From assembly GCA_001655195.1 (NCBI GenBank), contig LPNY01000042.1, forward strand, positions 400,410-464,409: a DNA stretch of 64,000 nt, in the 5' to 3' direction. Shown here one piece after another: positions 38,262 through 46,852 of this stretch (position 1 is its first letter; every line of letters starts with the position of its first letter). The notes beneath the pieces are model-generated. The model was not told the DNA's origin. It worked only from the letters and a program-made list of their open reading frames with translations, and ran no database searches. This DNA comes from Arcobacter sp. EP1. Its GTDB lineage: Bacteria > Campylobacterota > Campylobacteria > Campylobacterales > Arcobacteraceae. The position numbers and the translations under genes are program-made.

Positions 38262-39467
38262 TTAGATATGTTTAAATCTGTAACCATTTTGTTTCAATTT
38301 TTCCCGAATCAGTTTTTGATGCCCTTCTCCCTTAGTCTCTAAAGCAATTGTAACAAGGGCTTCTCCAAATTCTAACTTAATAGAATCTCGGTCATAATCA
38401 ATTTGTACTATATTGGCTGAACACTCTCTGAAAATCTCAGTTAAACGCATAAGAGAGCCCGGTTTATCGATTAATGTAACGATTAAGTTCATTTTTCGAT
38501 TTGATTTTACTAACCCTTTTTCAATAATTTGAGAAAGCATAGTTACATCAATATTTCCACCACTAATTATTGTACATACTTTTGAATCTTCAATTTCTAC
38601 TTTTTCATGCATGACTGCTGCTGTTGCAACTGCTCCTGCACCTTCAACCACTAGTTTGTGACGCTCAAGCAAAAACAAAATAGCATTAGCAATCTCATTA
38701 TCGCTAACTTCTACAATGTCATCCACATAATCTATAATAATATCTAATAGCTTTGGCGTAACATCACGCACTGCAATACCATCTGCAATGGTTCGAACAC
38801 TGGTTGAATCAATTGGCACTTGTGAACGATATGACTCTTTCATACCTGGCGCTCCACTTGCAACAACACCAATGATTTTAATATCAGGATTGATGCTTTT
38901 TGCTGCAATTGCAATACCGGCTATGAGTCCACCACCACCAATAGGTACAATGATCTGTTTTAAATCAGGAATTTGTTCTAGAATTTCTAAAGATATGGTT
39001 CCTTGTCCTGCTATAACATCATCATCGGCAAAAGGATGAATAAACTCTTTATTGTTTTTTTGAGCAAACTCTTGTGCTGCTTCGTAAGCTTCATCAAAAT
39101 TTTCACCAACTAGTTTAACTGTTGCCCCATAGGATTTTACACCACTTACTTTTGTTAAAGGTGTTGCTTCTGGCATAAAAATTGTTGCCTCACAGTTAAA
39201 ATGTTGTGCCGAAAAAGCTAACCCTTGTGCATGGTTTCCTGCACTCGCTGCTACCACCCCTCGGTCTCTTTTTTCTCTTGAGAGTTTTGCTACTCTATTA
39301 AAAGCCCCTCTTAATTTAAAGCTTCCCGTTAATTGTAGGTTTTCTTTTTTGAAAAAGATTTGACTATTAAAGGTTTCGCTTAAAATTGGTGCTTTGGTTA
39401 ATGGTGTATTTTCCACCACATTGTTCACGTTTTCTTTGGCTTCTTTTATGTCATTTAATGTTATCAT
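38262..39467 (-). CDS. ilvA: Threonine ammonia-lyase (threonine deaminase)
   Basis: PLP enzyme turning threonine into 2-oxobutanoate for isoleucine synthesis. The PLP Lys is in GSFKLRGAFNRV near residue 50; SAGNHAQGLAFSA and VPIGGGGLIAGIAIA supply phosphate binding. A C-terminal ACT-like domain (about 325-401, LIVTLIDKPGSLMRLTEIF) may sense an amino acid. At 401 residues it is the shorter single-ACT form often annotated as threonine ammonia-lyase; a catabolic role is an alternative. It is divergent from trmD. Confidence 0.92.
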   Translation of the reverse strand: MITLNDIKEAKENVNNVVENTPLTKAPILSETFNSQIFFKKENLQLTGSFKLRGAFNRVAKLSREKRDRGVVAASAGNHAQGLAFSAQHFNCEATIFMPEATPLTKVSGVKSYGATVKLVGENFDEAYEAAQEFAQKNNKEFIHPFADDDVIAGQGTISLEILEQIPDLKQIIVPIGGGGLIAGIAIAAKSINPDIKIIGVVASGAPGMKESYRSQVPIDSTSVRTIADGIAVRDVTPKLLDIIIDYVDDIVEVSDNEIANAILFLLERHKLVVEGAGAVATAAVMHEKVEIEDSKVCTIISGGNIDVTMLSQIIEKGLVKSNRKMNLIVTLIDKPGSLMRLTEIFRECSANIVQIDYDRDSIKLEFGEALVTIALETKGEGHQKLIREKLKQNGYRFKHI

Positions 39468-39539
39468 TGCGATTCTTTTTATGTATTAATTGAAAAGAGA
39501 TAATATCCAAAAAAATATTTTATACTGATAAGGTAATTC

Positions 39540-40229
39540 GTGAAGTTCACTTTCGTAACGTTATTTCCCAATTTAATTGAACCATACTTTTATGATTCTA
39601 TATTAAAAAGAGCAGTAGAAGCAAACTTTATAAGTTATGACTTTTATGATCCACGGGATTATACTAATGATAAACATTTAAAAGTAGACAAAGCAATGGT
39701 TGGTGGAGGCGCAGGTATGTTGATGACCTGTCAACCACTTTTTGATTGTCTAGATGATATTAAAAAGAAAAATCCAGATGCCTATGTTATCTTTCCACTT
39801 GCAGCTGCTAAACCTTTTCGTCAAAATGATGCGAAACGATTAGCCAAGAAAAGAAATATCGTTTTTGTTAGTGGTAGATATGAAGGAATTGATGAAAGAG
39901 TGATTGAAAAGTATGCGAATGAAGTCTTCTCTATTGGAGAGTTTATTCTAACAGGTGGAGAATTACCTTCTCTTACTATGGCAGATGCAATTTCACGAAA
40001 TGTTGATGGAGTACTTGGAAATTCCGATTCACTAACGATAGAGAGTTATGAAAATAATCTTTTAGAAGCGCCATCTTTTGCTAAACCTGAAAATTTTCAA
40101 AATTTAAGTGTTATTAAAGAATTCTTAAAGGGAAACCATAGTAAAATTCACGACTTAAAAAATAACTTGGCTATCTGCAAGACGAAATACTTTAGACCGA
40201 GTTTAGTTACAAACAAAAAAACAAAATAA
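39540..40229 (+). CDS. trmD: tRNA (guanine37-N1)-methyltransferase
   Basis: SPOUT-family enzyme that makes m1G37 in tRNAs and prevents frameshifting. 229 residues: VTLFPNLIEPYF, MVGGGAGMLMTCQP, FVSGRYEGIDERV, EFILTGGELPSLTMADA and a short C-terminal domain. The start is GTG (GTG AAG TTC ACT) with a weak AAGG about 6 bases upstream. Usual neighbours rpsP and rimM are absent; the gene is followed 53 bases later by rplS, so the trmD-rplS pair of the standard cluster is kept. Confidence 0.95.
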   Translation: MKFTFVTLFPNLIEPYFYDSILKRAVEANFISYDFYDPRDYTNDKHLKVDKAMVGGGAGMLMTCQPLFDCLDDIKKKNPDAYVIFPLAAAKPFRQNDAKRLAKKRNIVFVSGRYEGIDERVIEKYANEVFSIGEFILTGGELPSLTMADAISRNVDGVLGNSDSLTIESYENNLLEAPSFAKPENFQNLSVIKEFLKGNHSKIHDLKNNLAICKTKYFRPSLVTNKKTK

Positions 40230-40230
40230 A

Positions 40231-40270
40231 AGAGTGATACCCCGTATCTTGCAAAAGCGGGCACTTTCAC
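40231..40270 (+). promoter_or_regulatory. Structured leader of rplS
   Basis: Between trmD and rplS, AGTG-ATAC-CCCG pairs with CGGG-CACT, and an alternative hairpin GATAC-ccc-GTATC uses the same bases. The element ends 12 bases before the rplS ATG and AAAGGGAAACC ribosome site. Mutually exclusive pairings in a ribosomal-protein leader suggest autoregulation by L19. This is inference from hand folding only. Confidence 0.45.
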
Positions 40271-40282
40271 CAAAGGGAAACC

Positions 40283-40639
40283 ATGAAAAATAGATATATC
40301 GCAAGTTTTGAAGCAGCTCAAATTGAATCAAAAGAGATTCCACAGTTTAGAGCAGGAGATACTGTAAAACTTGGTGTTGAGATTAAAGAAGGTGAGAAAA
40401 AAAGAGTTCAAACTTTCGAAGGTATTGTTATCGCACGACAAGGTGAAGGTACTGGTGCTACTTTTACAGTTAGAAAAATCGGTGCTAACTCTGTTGGTGT
40501 AGAGAGAATTTTCCCATTATATTCTGATTCTTTAAAGTCTTTTGAAGTAATTAGAAGAGGTAAAGTAAGAAGAGCTAAACTTCACTACCTAAGAGGATTA
40601 ACTGGTAAAGCTGCAAGAATTAAAGAGCTTAAAAAGTAA
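40283..40639 (+). CDS. rplS: 50S ribosomal protein L19
   Basis: 118-residue ribosomal protein at the 30S-50S interface. Conserved stretches are [54 protein letters not shown] and [21 protein letters not shown]. Strong ribosome site AAAGGGAAACC before ATG. It follows trmD on the same strand and is followed by a perfect hairpin. Confidence 0.97.
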   Translation: MKNRYIASFEAAQIESKEIPQFRAGDTVKLGVEIKEGEKKRVQTFEGIVIARQGEGTGATFTVRKIGANSVGVERIFPLYSDSLKSFEVIRRGKVRRAKLHYLRGLTGKAARIKELKK

Positions 40640-40641
40640 TC

Positions 40642-40666
40642 AAACTAAGGAACTTTTCCTTAGTTT
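40642..40666 (+). terminator. Hairpin after rplS
   Basis: AAACTAAGGAA-ctt-TTCCTTAGTTT, a perfect 11-base stem beginning 2 bases after the rplS stop and ending 9 bases before the next ATG. Only ACTTT follows, so it is probably an attenuating or mRNA-stabilising hairpin rather than a full terminator. Confidence 0.7.
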
Positions 40667-40675
40667 ACTTTGACC

Positions 40676-41209
40676 ATGTCAAAGATATTAATCCACACAG
40701 CACTTCTTAGCGAAGCGCAAGCGATTATTAAGTTCCTGAACCTCAAACAGGACATAACTGCACAAAAATTACCCAATGACAGTAAACTTTATACTAATGA
40801 TACAACACTTTTAATTGTATCAGGTATTGGAAAAACAAATACCCTTGATGCATTAACTTTTATCTTTAACGAATATGAAATTTCTAAAGCTATTAATATT
40901 GGTATTGCAGGATGTGGTGATAGTAGTATTAAAATAGGTACACTTTTTTGTACCAATAAACTCTTCCCAAATATTAACTTTGCACCCATTACAACAGTTG
41001 ATGAACCTTTAGATAGTGATGAGGATTTAGAAACACTTTTAGTGGATATGGAAGCAAAATACTTTTTGCAAGCTGCTAAAGAACACCTCAAAGATATTAC
41101 CATTTTAAAAGTGGTGTCTGATCACTTAGAAACCCAAATCCCTAAAGAAGCTTTTGTTATAGAGCTTGTTCAAAATAGCTTGCCTCAATGGAAAAAACTT
41201 TTACTCTAA
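40676..41209 (+). CDS. Phosphorylase-superfamily (PNP/UDP) nucleosidase-like protein
   Basis: About 177 residues from the ATG at 40676 (a TTG at 40670 is also in frame). It resembles the nucleoside phosphorylase/hydrolase superfamily: LLIVSGIGKTNT, AINIGIAGCGDSSIKIGTLF, DMEAKYFLQAA (base-binding Met-Glu) and a catalytic Asp in VVSDHLET. It is shorter than MTA/SAH nucleosidase (about 230) and futalosine hydrolase, mainly by reduced loops. The exact substrate is unclear; a futalosine- or MTA-type role would be plausible. There is no strong ribosome site of its own, so it may depend on read-through from rplS. Confidence 0.7.
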   Translation: MSKILIHTALLSEAQAIIKFLNLKQDITAQKLPNDSKLYTNDTTLLIVSGIGKTNTLDALTFIFNEYEISKAINIGIAGCGDSSIKIGTLFCTNKLFPNINFAPITTVDEPLDSDEDLETLLVDMEAKYFLQAAKEHLKDITILKVVSDHLETQIPKEAFVIELVQNSLPQWKKLLL

Positions 41210-41402
41210 GTTATTTTTATCTGCTTATACTCCAATCTTTATAAAACCAGTTATGAAAAATAGGAAGTTGAAACTTTAAAAGAAAGATTTTACAAATTGC
41301 TTTTAAAATACCAATAGAAAATACTTTTTTGATAGTGAATACGATTTTTTTGTAGCATGATATTAACATTGTAGAAAATTTTGTGGATATAAAGATTAAA
41401 CA

Positions 41403-41503
41403 TATTTTACTACTAAACATCAAAGTCAAGGAATAGGTTTAGGCTTTTTATGTCAGAAGAGATTATTAAAAAACATATGAATGGGACTATAAGTGCTCGA
41501 AAT
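41403..41503 (+). pseudogene. Decayed tail of a sensor histidine kinase
   Basis: In two adjoining plus-strand frames the sequence spells YFTTKHQSQGIGLGF (41403-41447) and, after a one-base shift, MSEEIIKKHMNGTISARN (41450-41503). Together these are the G1/G2 ATP-binding end of a HATPase domain, as in YFTTKHQSQGTGLGLHMSK of the neighbouring kinase. Loss of one base between the pieces and loss of the rest of the gene mark it as a remnant. Upstream bases 41210-41400 are AT-rich with only weak traces of the same domain. The gap 41210-41544 holds no intact gene. Confidence 0.7.
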
Positions 41504-41544
41504 ATAATTAAGTATTATGATAATACTCCTAATAAAAATACCAA

Positions 41545-44232
41545 TCAATTAGTTTCTAGTGGAAGTTCTATAAAAAATATTGCCCCTTTCTTACTATTTC
41601 TTGCGTAGATTCTTCCTTTCAGACTTTCGTGTATAATTTTTTTACTCATATGTAATCCAAGTCCAGTACCTTGGCTTTGATGTTTAGTAGTAAAATATGG
41701 ATCAAAGATTTTAGGCAAAATATCTTCTGGTATTCCTTTGGCATTATCTTCGATAGTTATGATTGCATTCTTATCATCTTTTTTTAACTCAATGACAATG
41801 CTAGGATGCTCAATGTTTTTTTCTTTTAAAACATCTCTTGCATTATTTAAAATATTAATAATAACTTGAGATAACTCTTTGGGAATAGTTGTGACCTTTA
41901 TTGGCTCATTGTAGTGGAGTTGTTCTGTAAGTTCAATATGATTATTATTAATAGAAGTACGTGTAATATTTAGAACATCATTAATTACATCTTGTAAAAT
42001 AACCTCTTCTTGAACTTTTTCTTCCATTATAAAGTCACGGAAGGTATCAATAGTCTCCGATAAAAAAACAGTATTTTTAATAATACCGTTCATATATTTA
42101 TTAAGCTCTTCTTTGCTTAAATTGCTGACTTCTTGTTGTAGTTTGATTGCAGAGGCAGCCATTGAAATGGCACTTAATGGTTGTCTCCATTGATGGGCAA
42201 TGTTTCCTATCATTTCCCCCATTTGTGCCATTTTTGATTGCTCAAGAAGATGGATTTCATTTTGTCTATTTTTTTCAACCTCTAAGGAGACTTTTTTTTC
42301 TAAATTTTCATTGATATCTTGCAATGCTTTAGTTTTCTCTTCTACCAGTCGTTTTAATTTATAATTCCAGTATAAAATAGCTAAGATAATAATACATAAA
42401 GCACTTAATATTTTCCACAAGAGTGAGTAATCTGTCTGTTGAATAACCCTCTCTTGTAGATTCCATTTGTAGTAAATCTGTTTGTGCTCTTTTTCACTAA
42501 TGGAAGCAATAAGTTTTGTCAAAATTGCATGTAGTATTAGATCCTCTTTATTAGATGCAATACCAAGTTCATATCTATCATCAAATTTACTTGAAATTTT
42601 AAGTTGGTTCCAGTATAGCTCTTGAATATAGTAATTAATAGATGATATAGCATCTAATTGCCCGAAGAGTTCTCCTTCTTCAACCCGTCGCAGTCCATCA
42701 ATAAGATCTTTTGTTTCGACAATATTCAAAAATGGATATTTATCTTTAAAGGTTGAAATAATAGAGTAACCTTTTGTAATACCTATTTTTTTACCTGCAA
42801 GGTTTTTTATATCTGCAACAAATTTTGAGTTAATTTTTGTTGCTAGAACAATGGGCTCTTTTAAATAGGGTTCAGTAACATTCATAAACTCTTTACGTTT
42901 TTTGGAGTTACTACTTAGTGGTAAAACTTCACATTCTGCATTTTTTGCTTTTTGCTTAGATTCAACCCAGCTTTTGGTTGGGATAAGTTTAAATTTGGTT
43001 TGTAGTTTATCTTCAAAGAGTTTTATATAATCAGAACCAATTCCAAGATATCTGCCATTTTCAACTTTTTCATAGGGCATCCAATTGGGGTCAACGCACA
43101 TACTAATATAGGGTTTTTGTTTTAGATACGTTTGTTCTTCTAAATTTAAAGATAATAAAGCATCATTATTTAGTCCTACAAACCAACGTTTTGAAAGATA
43201 ACTCTTCTCTTCTAGAGTGATGTTTTCGAGTGCTTTTTGAACAATATCACTTAAAATTTCCCAGTCATTTCTAACAGCCATATGGAGTTCATTTATCCCT
43301 AAATCAGTGGCAAATGATGCTTTAATTCCCTTTATTGACTCTTGTTTTGTATAGTAGTTAACTAGAACAGTATTGGCTATAAATGCATCCGCTTTTTTAG
43401 TAATCACGGCATCAATAGCCGCTAATGAGTTGGTTACTTCGAGGATTTTAATTTTTGGGTAGGTTGCTTTCAACGCAGGAATTTGAGCAAATCCTTTTGT
43501 AATAGCAATTGTTTTGTCTGTCAATTCATGTAAAGTTGTGTAGTTAGGTGCACTATTAAGCGTATAGAGATAATGTCGCATATTAAAATAGGATTTGGTA
43601 AAACTTAAGTAGCTCGTTCTTTCTTCGTTATAATAAACAACAGGGAGTAAATCAATTTCTTTATTTTTTGCTAAATCTAAAAGTTGAGTCCAGGTATAAC
43701 CTGTTTTGATATCAAATCTAAGTCCCGTTTTTTTTGAAATTATATCTAGATAATCTTTTGCTATACCTTTGTATTCACCATTTTCAACATAGTCAAAGGG
43801 TGGCCAGTCTGTCTCTCCACCCACTTTTATTATGGGATGGTCTTTTATCCATTTTTTTTCATCAGGAGTTAATATATCAAAGAGTGGCATATCATCGTAA
43901 TAGAGTGATACTTCTCCAAGCATAAGGTTATCAAAACTAATATCTGCATGAAAGGACTTTAAATTTAAATATTTTTTTGGCAGTTTTTCTTGAAAAATGA
44001 TAGTACCATTTTCACGGTACCCAGCTAAAAATATTTCATTTGTTTCATAAAATATAAAAGCTTTAATTTGTTGATTATTTTCTAAAAATGTTAAGGTTGT
44101 TTTTTTTAAAGACTCTTTATCTAAATCAAAAAGTGCCGTGGAGCTAAAGTTTGCTAAAGTATCTGTGGTTTTTTGAGAACCAAAGAGGGAAAGTGACAAT
44201 AAAAAGATAAGTGTAAAGCAATATTTTATCAA
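41545..44232 (-). CDS. Sensor histidine kinase with two periplasmic solute-binding domains
   Basis: About 895 residues. It has a signal/anchor helix (LIKYCFTLIFLLSLSLFG), a short N-terminal part, two tandem SBP_bac_3 domains (first KVGGETDWPPFDYVENGEYKG, second MCVDPNWMPYEKVENGRYLG), a membrane helix (LCIIILAILYWNY), a coiled coil, a HisKA helix with phospho-His in GNIAHQWRQPLSAISM, and HATPase (NILNNARDVL, IEDNAKGIPEDI, TGLGLHMSKKI). I choose the TTG at 44232, just 2 bases after the preceding stop, because AAAGGA lies 8 bases before it; an ATG at 44265 is possible. No response regulator is adjacent. It senses a small periplasmic ligand, identity unknown. Confidence 0.9.
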   Translation of the reverse strand: MIKYCFTLIFLLSLSLFGSQKTTDTLANFSSTALFDLDKESLKKTTLTFLENNQQIKAFIFYETNEIFLAGYRENGTIIFQEKLPKKYLNLKSFHADISFDNLMLGEVSLYYDDMPLFDILTPDEKKWIKDHPIIKVGGETDWPPFDYVENGEYKGIAKDYLDIISKKTGLRFDIKTGYTWTQLLDLAKNKEIDLLPVVYYNEERTSYLSFTKSYFNMRHYLYTLNSAPNYTTLHELTDKTIAITKGFAQIPALKATYPKIKILEVTNSLAAIDAVITKKADAFIANTVLVNYYTKQESIKGIKASFATDLGINELHMAVRNDWEILSDIVQKALENITLEEKSYLSKRWFVGLNNDALLSLNLEEQTYLKQKPYISMCVDPNWMPYEKVENGRYLGIGSDYIKLFEDKLQTKFKLIPTKSWVESKQKAKNAECEVLPLSSNSKKRKEFMNVTEPYLKEPIVLATKINSKFVADIKNLAGKKIGITKGYSIISTFKDKYPFLNIVETKDLIDGLRRVEEGELFGQLDAISSINYYIQELYWNQLKISSKFDDRYELGIASNKEDLILHAILTKLIASISEKEHKQIYYKWNLQERVIQQTDYSLLWKILSALCIIILAILYWNYKLKRLVEEKTKALQDINENLEKKVSLEVEKNRQNEIHLLEQSKMAQMGEMIGNIAHQWRQPLSAISMAASAIKLQQEVSNLSKEELNKYMNGIIKNTVFLSETIDTFRDFIMEEKVQEEVILQDVINDVLNITRTSINNNHIELTEQLHYNEPIKVTTIPKELSQVIINILNNARDVLKEKNIEHPSIVIELKKDDKNAIITIEDNAKGIPEDILPKIFDPYFTTKHQSQGTGLGLHMSKKIIHESLKGRIYARNSKKGAIFFIELPLETN

Positions 44233-44234
44233 AA

Positions 44235-45101
44235 CTATTGTTCCTTTATAAACTTTCCATGCCAATAATTACTATTTATGTTGGCTGTTTGTGGAGTTAA
44301 GAATGGATTTGGTATCTCTATTCTTTTACGGTTATTGAGTTTTGACTTTTCAATGGATAGTTTGATTTTTGGGTGCTTATAAAAGAATTCTAAAAAACTT
44401 CCATCCTTATAGGATTTTAAAAAAGCTTCATTAAGTTTTTTGGCTAAATATTCATGTTTGGGACTAACAAAGAAAAACATTGCAAAAGGATAAACTAAAA
44501 CAATATTTTTTTCTACTGTTAGATTTTTCAGTTGCGTATCTCTTACTTCAATTTCTTCATAGGCTTCATTTATAGAGCGCGAAAAGTACCCAACTCGACC
44601 ACCTCTATTAATCATTTTAAAGATATTTTCATATTTTGCAGTATGTTGCTTTAGTCCTGCGCTTTCTAGTATGGCAACGTCACTCCAGCCAATACCTTGA
44701 ATGCCTTTGAATTTTTGAAGTTGTACTAAGTTTTTAACGTGATTAAACATCTTTTGATCATTTTTATTAATGATAAATATTCGATGACCTACTAGTCCTC
44801 TATACATGGGAAAACGAATCGGAATAAGTTCAGTTTCTAGTTGTGGTGAAGTTCCCATCCAAAAAATATTGACTTTATCACCTTTTTTAAGTTCCTTAAT
44901 AGCGCGGGCTTGGGTATAAATAGTTTTTGTTGGTTTGATTGTATAATCTATATTGACTTTTTCAAGAAGAAACTTTAACAAAGAGAGATGATAGTTATCT
45001 CGTTGGGCTTTGTTTGAGGTTAAGGGATAGTTAATGATAACTTTCTCTTGGGCATGAGTATATAAAAACAATGTAAGTAATAATATAATAGTTCGAAACA
45101 T
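44235..45101 (-). CDS. Periplasmic solute-binding-like protein
   Basis: About 288 residues from the ATG at 45101, which has GGGGATACT before it. Signal peptide 1-17 (IILLLTLFLYTHA). The rest resembles a type-3 extracellular binding domain: VIINYPLTSNKAQ, LLKFLLEKVNIDYTI, INRGGRVGYFSRSINEAYEEI and KLNEAFLKSYKDGSFLEFFYKHP. It ends 2 bases before the sensor kinase start and is surely cotranscribed. It probably binds the signal and presents it to, or competes with, the kinase's own two binding domains. No transporter genes are nearby. Confidence 0.8.
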   Translation of the reverse strand: MFRTIILLLTLFLYTHAQEKVIINYPLTSNKAQRDNYHLSLLKFLLEKVNIDYTIKPTKTIYTQARAIKELKKGDKVNIFWMGTSPQLETELIPIRFPMYRGLVGHRIFIINKNDQKMFNHVKNLVQLQKFKGIQGIGWSDVAILESAGLKQHTAKYENIFKMINRGGRVGYFSRSINEAYEEIEVRDTQLKNLTVEKNIVLVYPFAMFFFVSPKHEYLAKKLNEAFLKSYKDGSFLEFFYKHPKIKLSIEKSKLNNRKRIEIPNPFLTPQTANINSNYWHGKFIKEQ

Positions 45102-45267
45102 AGTATCCCCTTTCATCCTAAGACATCCCTATGTATACTCTTATGATAGCTAAAAAAATTTAAAGAGTTTAAATCTTATGAAGGTATTGAAAAATTTAAT
45201 TTTGATTTAATATTCAAAGAATCAATAATAAATATGGTAGAATTCAGAAAAAATTCAAAGATAGTAT

Positions 45268-45867
45268 ATGTTACATGAAATAGTTGATTTTGTTGTTCAA
45301 ACCGTTGGTGATTTAGGATACATGGGTATTTTTATAATGATGTTTTTAGAGAGTACTTTTTTTCCATTTCCTTCTGAAGTTGTTATGATACCAGCAGGGT
45401 ATTTAGTCTACAAGGGTGAAATGAATATGGCAATGGTACTTTTTTGTGGAATTGCAGGCTCACTTGCTGGTGCACTCTTTAACTATTACTTAGCTATCTA
45501 TGCAGGTCGTGCAATTTTAGTTCGATATGGTCGATACTTTTTCATCAAAGAGACAACGATTATCAAAGCAGAAAATTTCTTTCAAAATCATGGGCATATC
45601 TCCACATTCTCAGGACGATTGATACCTGCTGTTCGTCAGCTTATCTCTTTTCCCGCAGGACTTGCTCGAATGAATCTGTTAAGCTTCTCAATTTACACAA
45701 CATTAGGAGCAACGATTTGGGTAGTGATTTTAACGTTACTAGGGTACTATATAGGCGATAATGAAGCGTTAGTTAAAGAGTATCTCTCTACGATTATTTA
45801 TTCACTACTAGCCATGATTGCAGTGGGTGGGTTTATCTACTACAAACGAATCAACAAAGGCTTATAA
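45268..45867 (+). CDS. DedA-family membrane protein
   Basis: 199 residues with the DedA/VTT fold: MFLESTFFPFPSEVVMIPAGYL near residue 30, AGSLAGALFNYYLAIYAGR, FFQNHGHISTFSGRLIPAVRQ and FPAGLARMNLLSFSIYTTLGA. The motif F..R.xPxxRxxxxxxAG is the family signature. DedA proteins act in undecaprenyl-phosphate or phospholipid flipping. 127 bases downstream holds copy 2 of the long-hairpin repeat. The exact lipid substrate is unknown. Confidence 0.9.
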   Translation: MLHEIVDFVVQTVGDLGYMGIFIMMFLESTFFPFPSEVVMIPAGYLVYKGEMNMAMVLFCGIAGSLAGALFNYYLAIYAGRAILVRYGRYFFIKETTIIKAENFFQNHGHISTFSGRLIPAVRQLISFPAGLARMNLLSFSIYTTLGATIWVVILTLLGYYIGDNEALVKEYLSTIIYSLLAMIAVGGFIYYKRINKGL

Positions 45868-45873
45868 AAATAT

Positions 45874-45993
45874 AAAAAGCCATCTTTTTAGCAATCTCTG
45901 CGTCTGAGGAATAAATTTACTCAGTCATATACTGTATGTATGCTCCTTCTCAAATTTATTCCTCTTCCTTGAGCTTAATAAAAATATGACTTT
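45874..45993. repeat. Long-hairpin intergenic repeat, copy 2
   Basis: 120-base element about 85% identical to 3483-3601. Its inner arms include a perfect 13-base pair, GAGGAATAAATTT with AAATTTATTCCTC. Copy 1 has GAGGGA with TCCCTC, so one base pair changed from G-C to A-T on both sides, a compensatory change. The tip is CATATAC-tg-TATGTATG. It lies between dedA and the 3' end of the DUF2971 pseudogene, one base before that gene's stop codon. Confidence 0.75.
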
Positions 45994-45994
45994 T

Positions 45995-46729
45995 TTATTT
46001 TTGATATAAAATTGATTGATGAATACGTTCTTCTAAGTAAGCTAATTCATTTTTACAAAGAAAGTTAACACTGTTTCTAAAATAATTAGGCATAAGTGGT
46101 GAAATATGAATTTTTTCAATAAGTATATTTAAGTTGGCTTTGATAAAGCAACCTTTATCATAATCCGTTTTCTTTAGTAAAGTCACTGCTCTATATTCAT
46201 TTTCATATTAAAAAGCTTTTCGTTTTATGAAGCCATTGTAGTGATTAAATCCTTTACTTATAGTCGCATTATCAAAATCTTCATATCGTACAACATCACA
46301 ATATATTTTGTTATGATAAGTTAGTGATTCCTGTAGTTTCTGAGTTGTTGTCTCAATTGCAATACCTTGTCCCACTTGTGTATAAATTTTCCAAAGTGCT
46401 TCGTTCTCAAATTCGTTTATATGCCAACAATTAACACCAAATTTTACTTTTGTTGTCTCAATATTATCGCTTGCAGAAGGCATTTTTTGATAATTCTGTA
46501 GAATCTCTGTATAACTTGGATGTTGATCTAAATTTGGGAGAGTATTTTTTAATTGGTTTAAACTGTTTTCTTTAAATTCGTCTTGATTCTTTTGCAGTTC
46601 ATTTAAATAACACTGGGGTAAATTGAATTCATATGGATCGTCAAACTTATTAGGACTTGTAAAATATAATGCTTGATTAGATAATAAAGAAATAAATTTC
46701 GCTAAATCCATATATCGCCATATTTTCAT
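45995..46729 (-). pseudogene. DUF2971-family gene interrupted by one stop codon
   Basis: Reading from 46729, the N-terminus KIWRYMDLAKFISLLSNQAL, the FTSPNKFDDPYEFN and CWHINEFENEALWKIYTQ segments are typical of DUF2971. At codon 174 (46208-46206) the frame hits TAA in KRKAF*YENEYRA and then continues open in the same frame to 45995 (NVLIEKIHISPLMPN-like tail ending HQSILYQK). Family members usually have Glu (GAA) at this place, so a single G-to-T change explains the stop. No frameshift is needed. The total of about 244 residues fits the family. DUF2971 function is unknown; links to defence have been suggested. Confidence 0.85.
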
Positions 46730-46852
46730 GAATTATCCTTGTTGTATTTAAAGAATTTTAGCATGAACTTAGGAAATTATATTAAAATATTACATAATGC
46801 AATTTTATTTTGAATTACCTTTAAGAATACCCAAAAGTTTATACTTTAATCT

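Noticed and set aside
39521..39526. TATACT as the trmD promoter giving a nearly leaderless GTG mRNA
   Set aside because: The resulting start would cut off the weak AAGG ribosome site; the evidence is too slight to call a leaderless transcript.
41217..41429. Minus-strand frame of about 70 codons after the phosphorylase-like gene
   Set aside because: It overlaps the plus-strand histidine-kinase remnant, is antisense to it, has no ribosome site and no recognisable motif; chance opening in AT-rich sequence.
45995..46186. Possible independent 63-residue gene
   Set aside because: It is in the same frame as the DUF2971 gene just upstream and reads as its C-terminus after one TAA, so it is part of the pseudogene.
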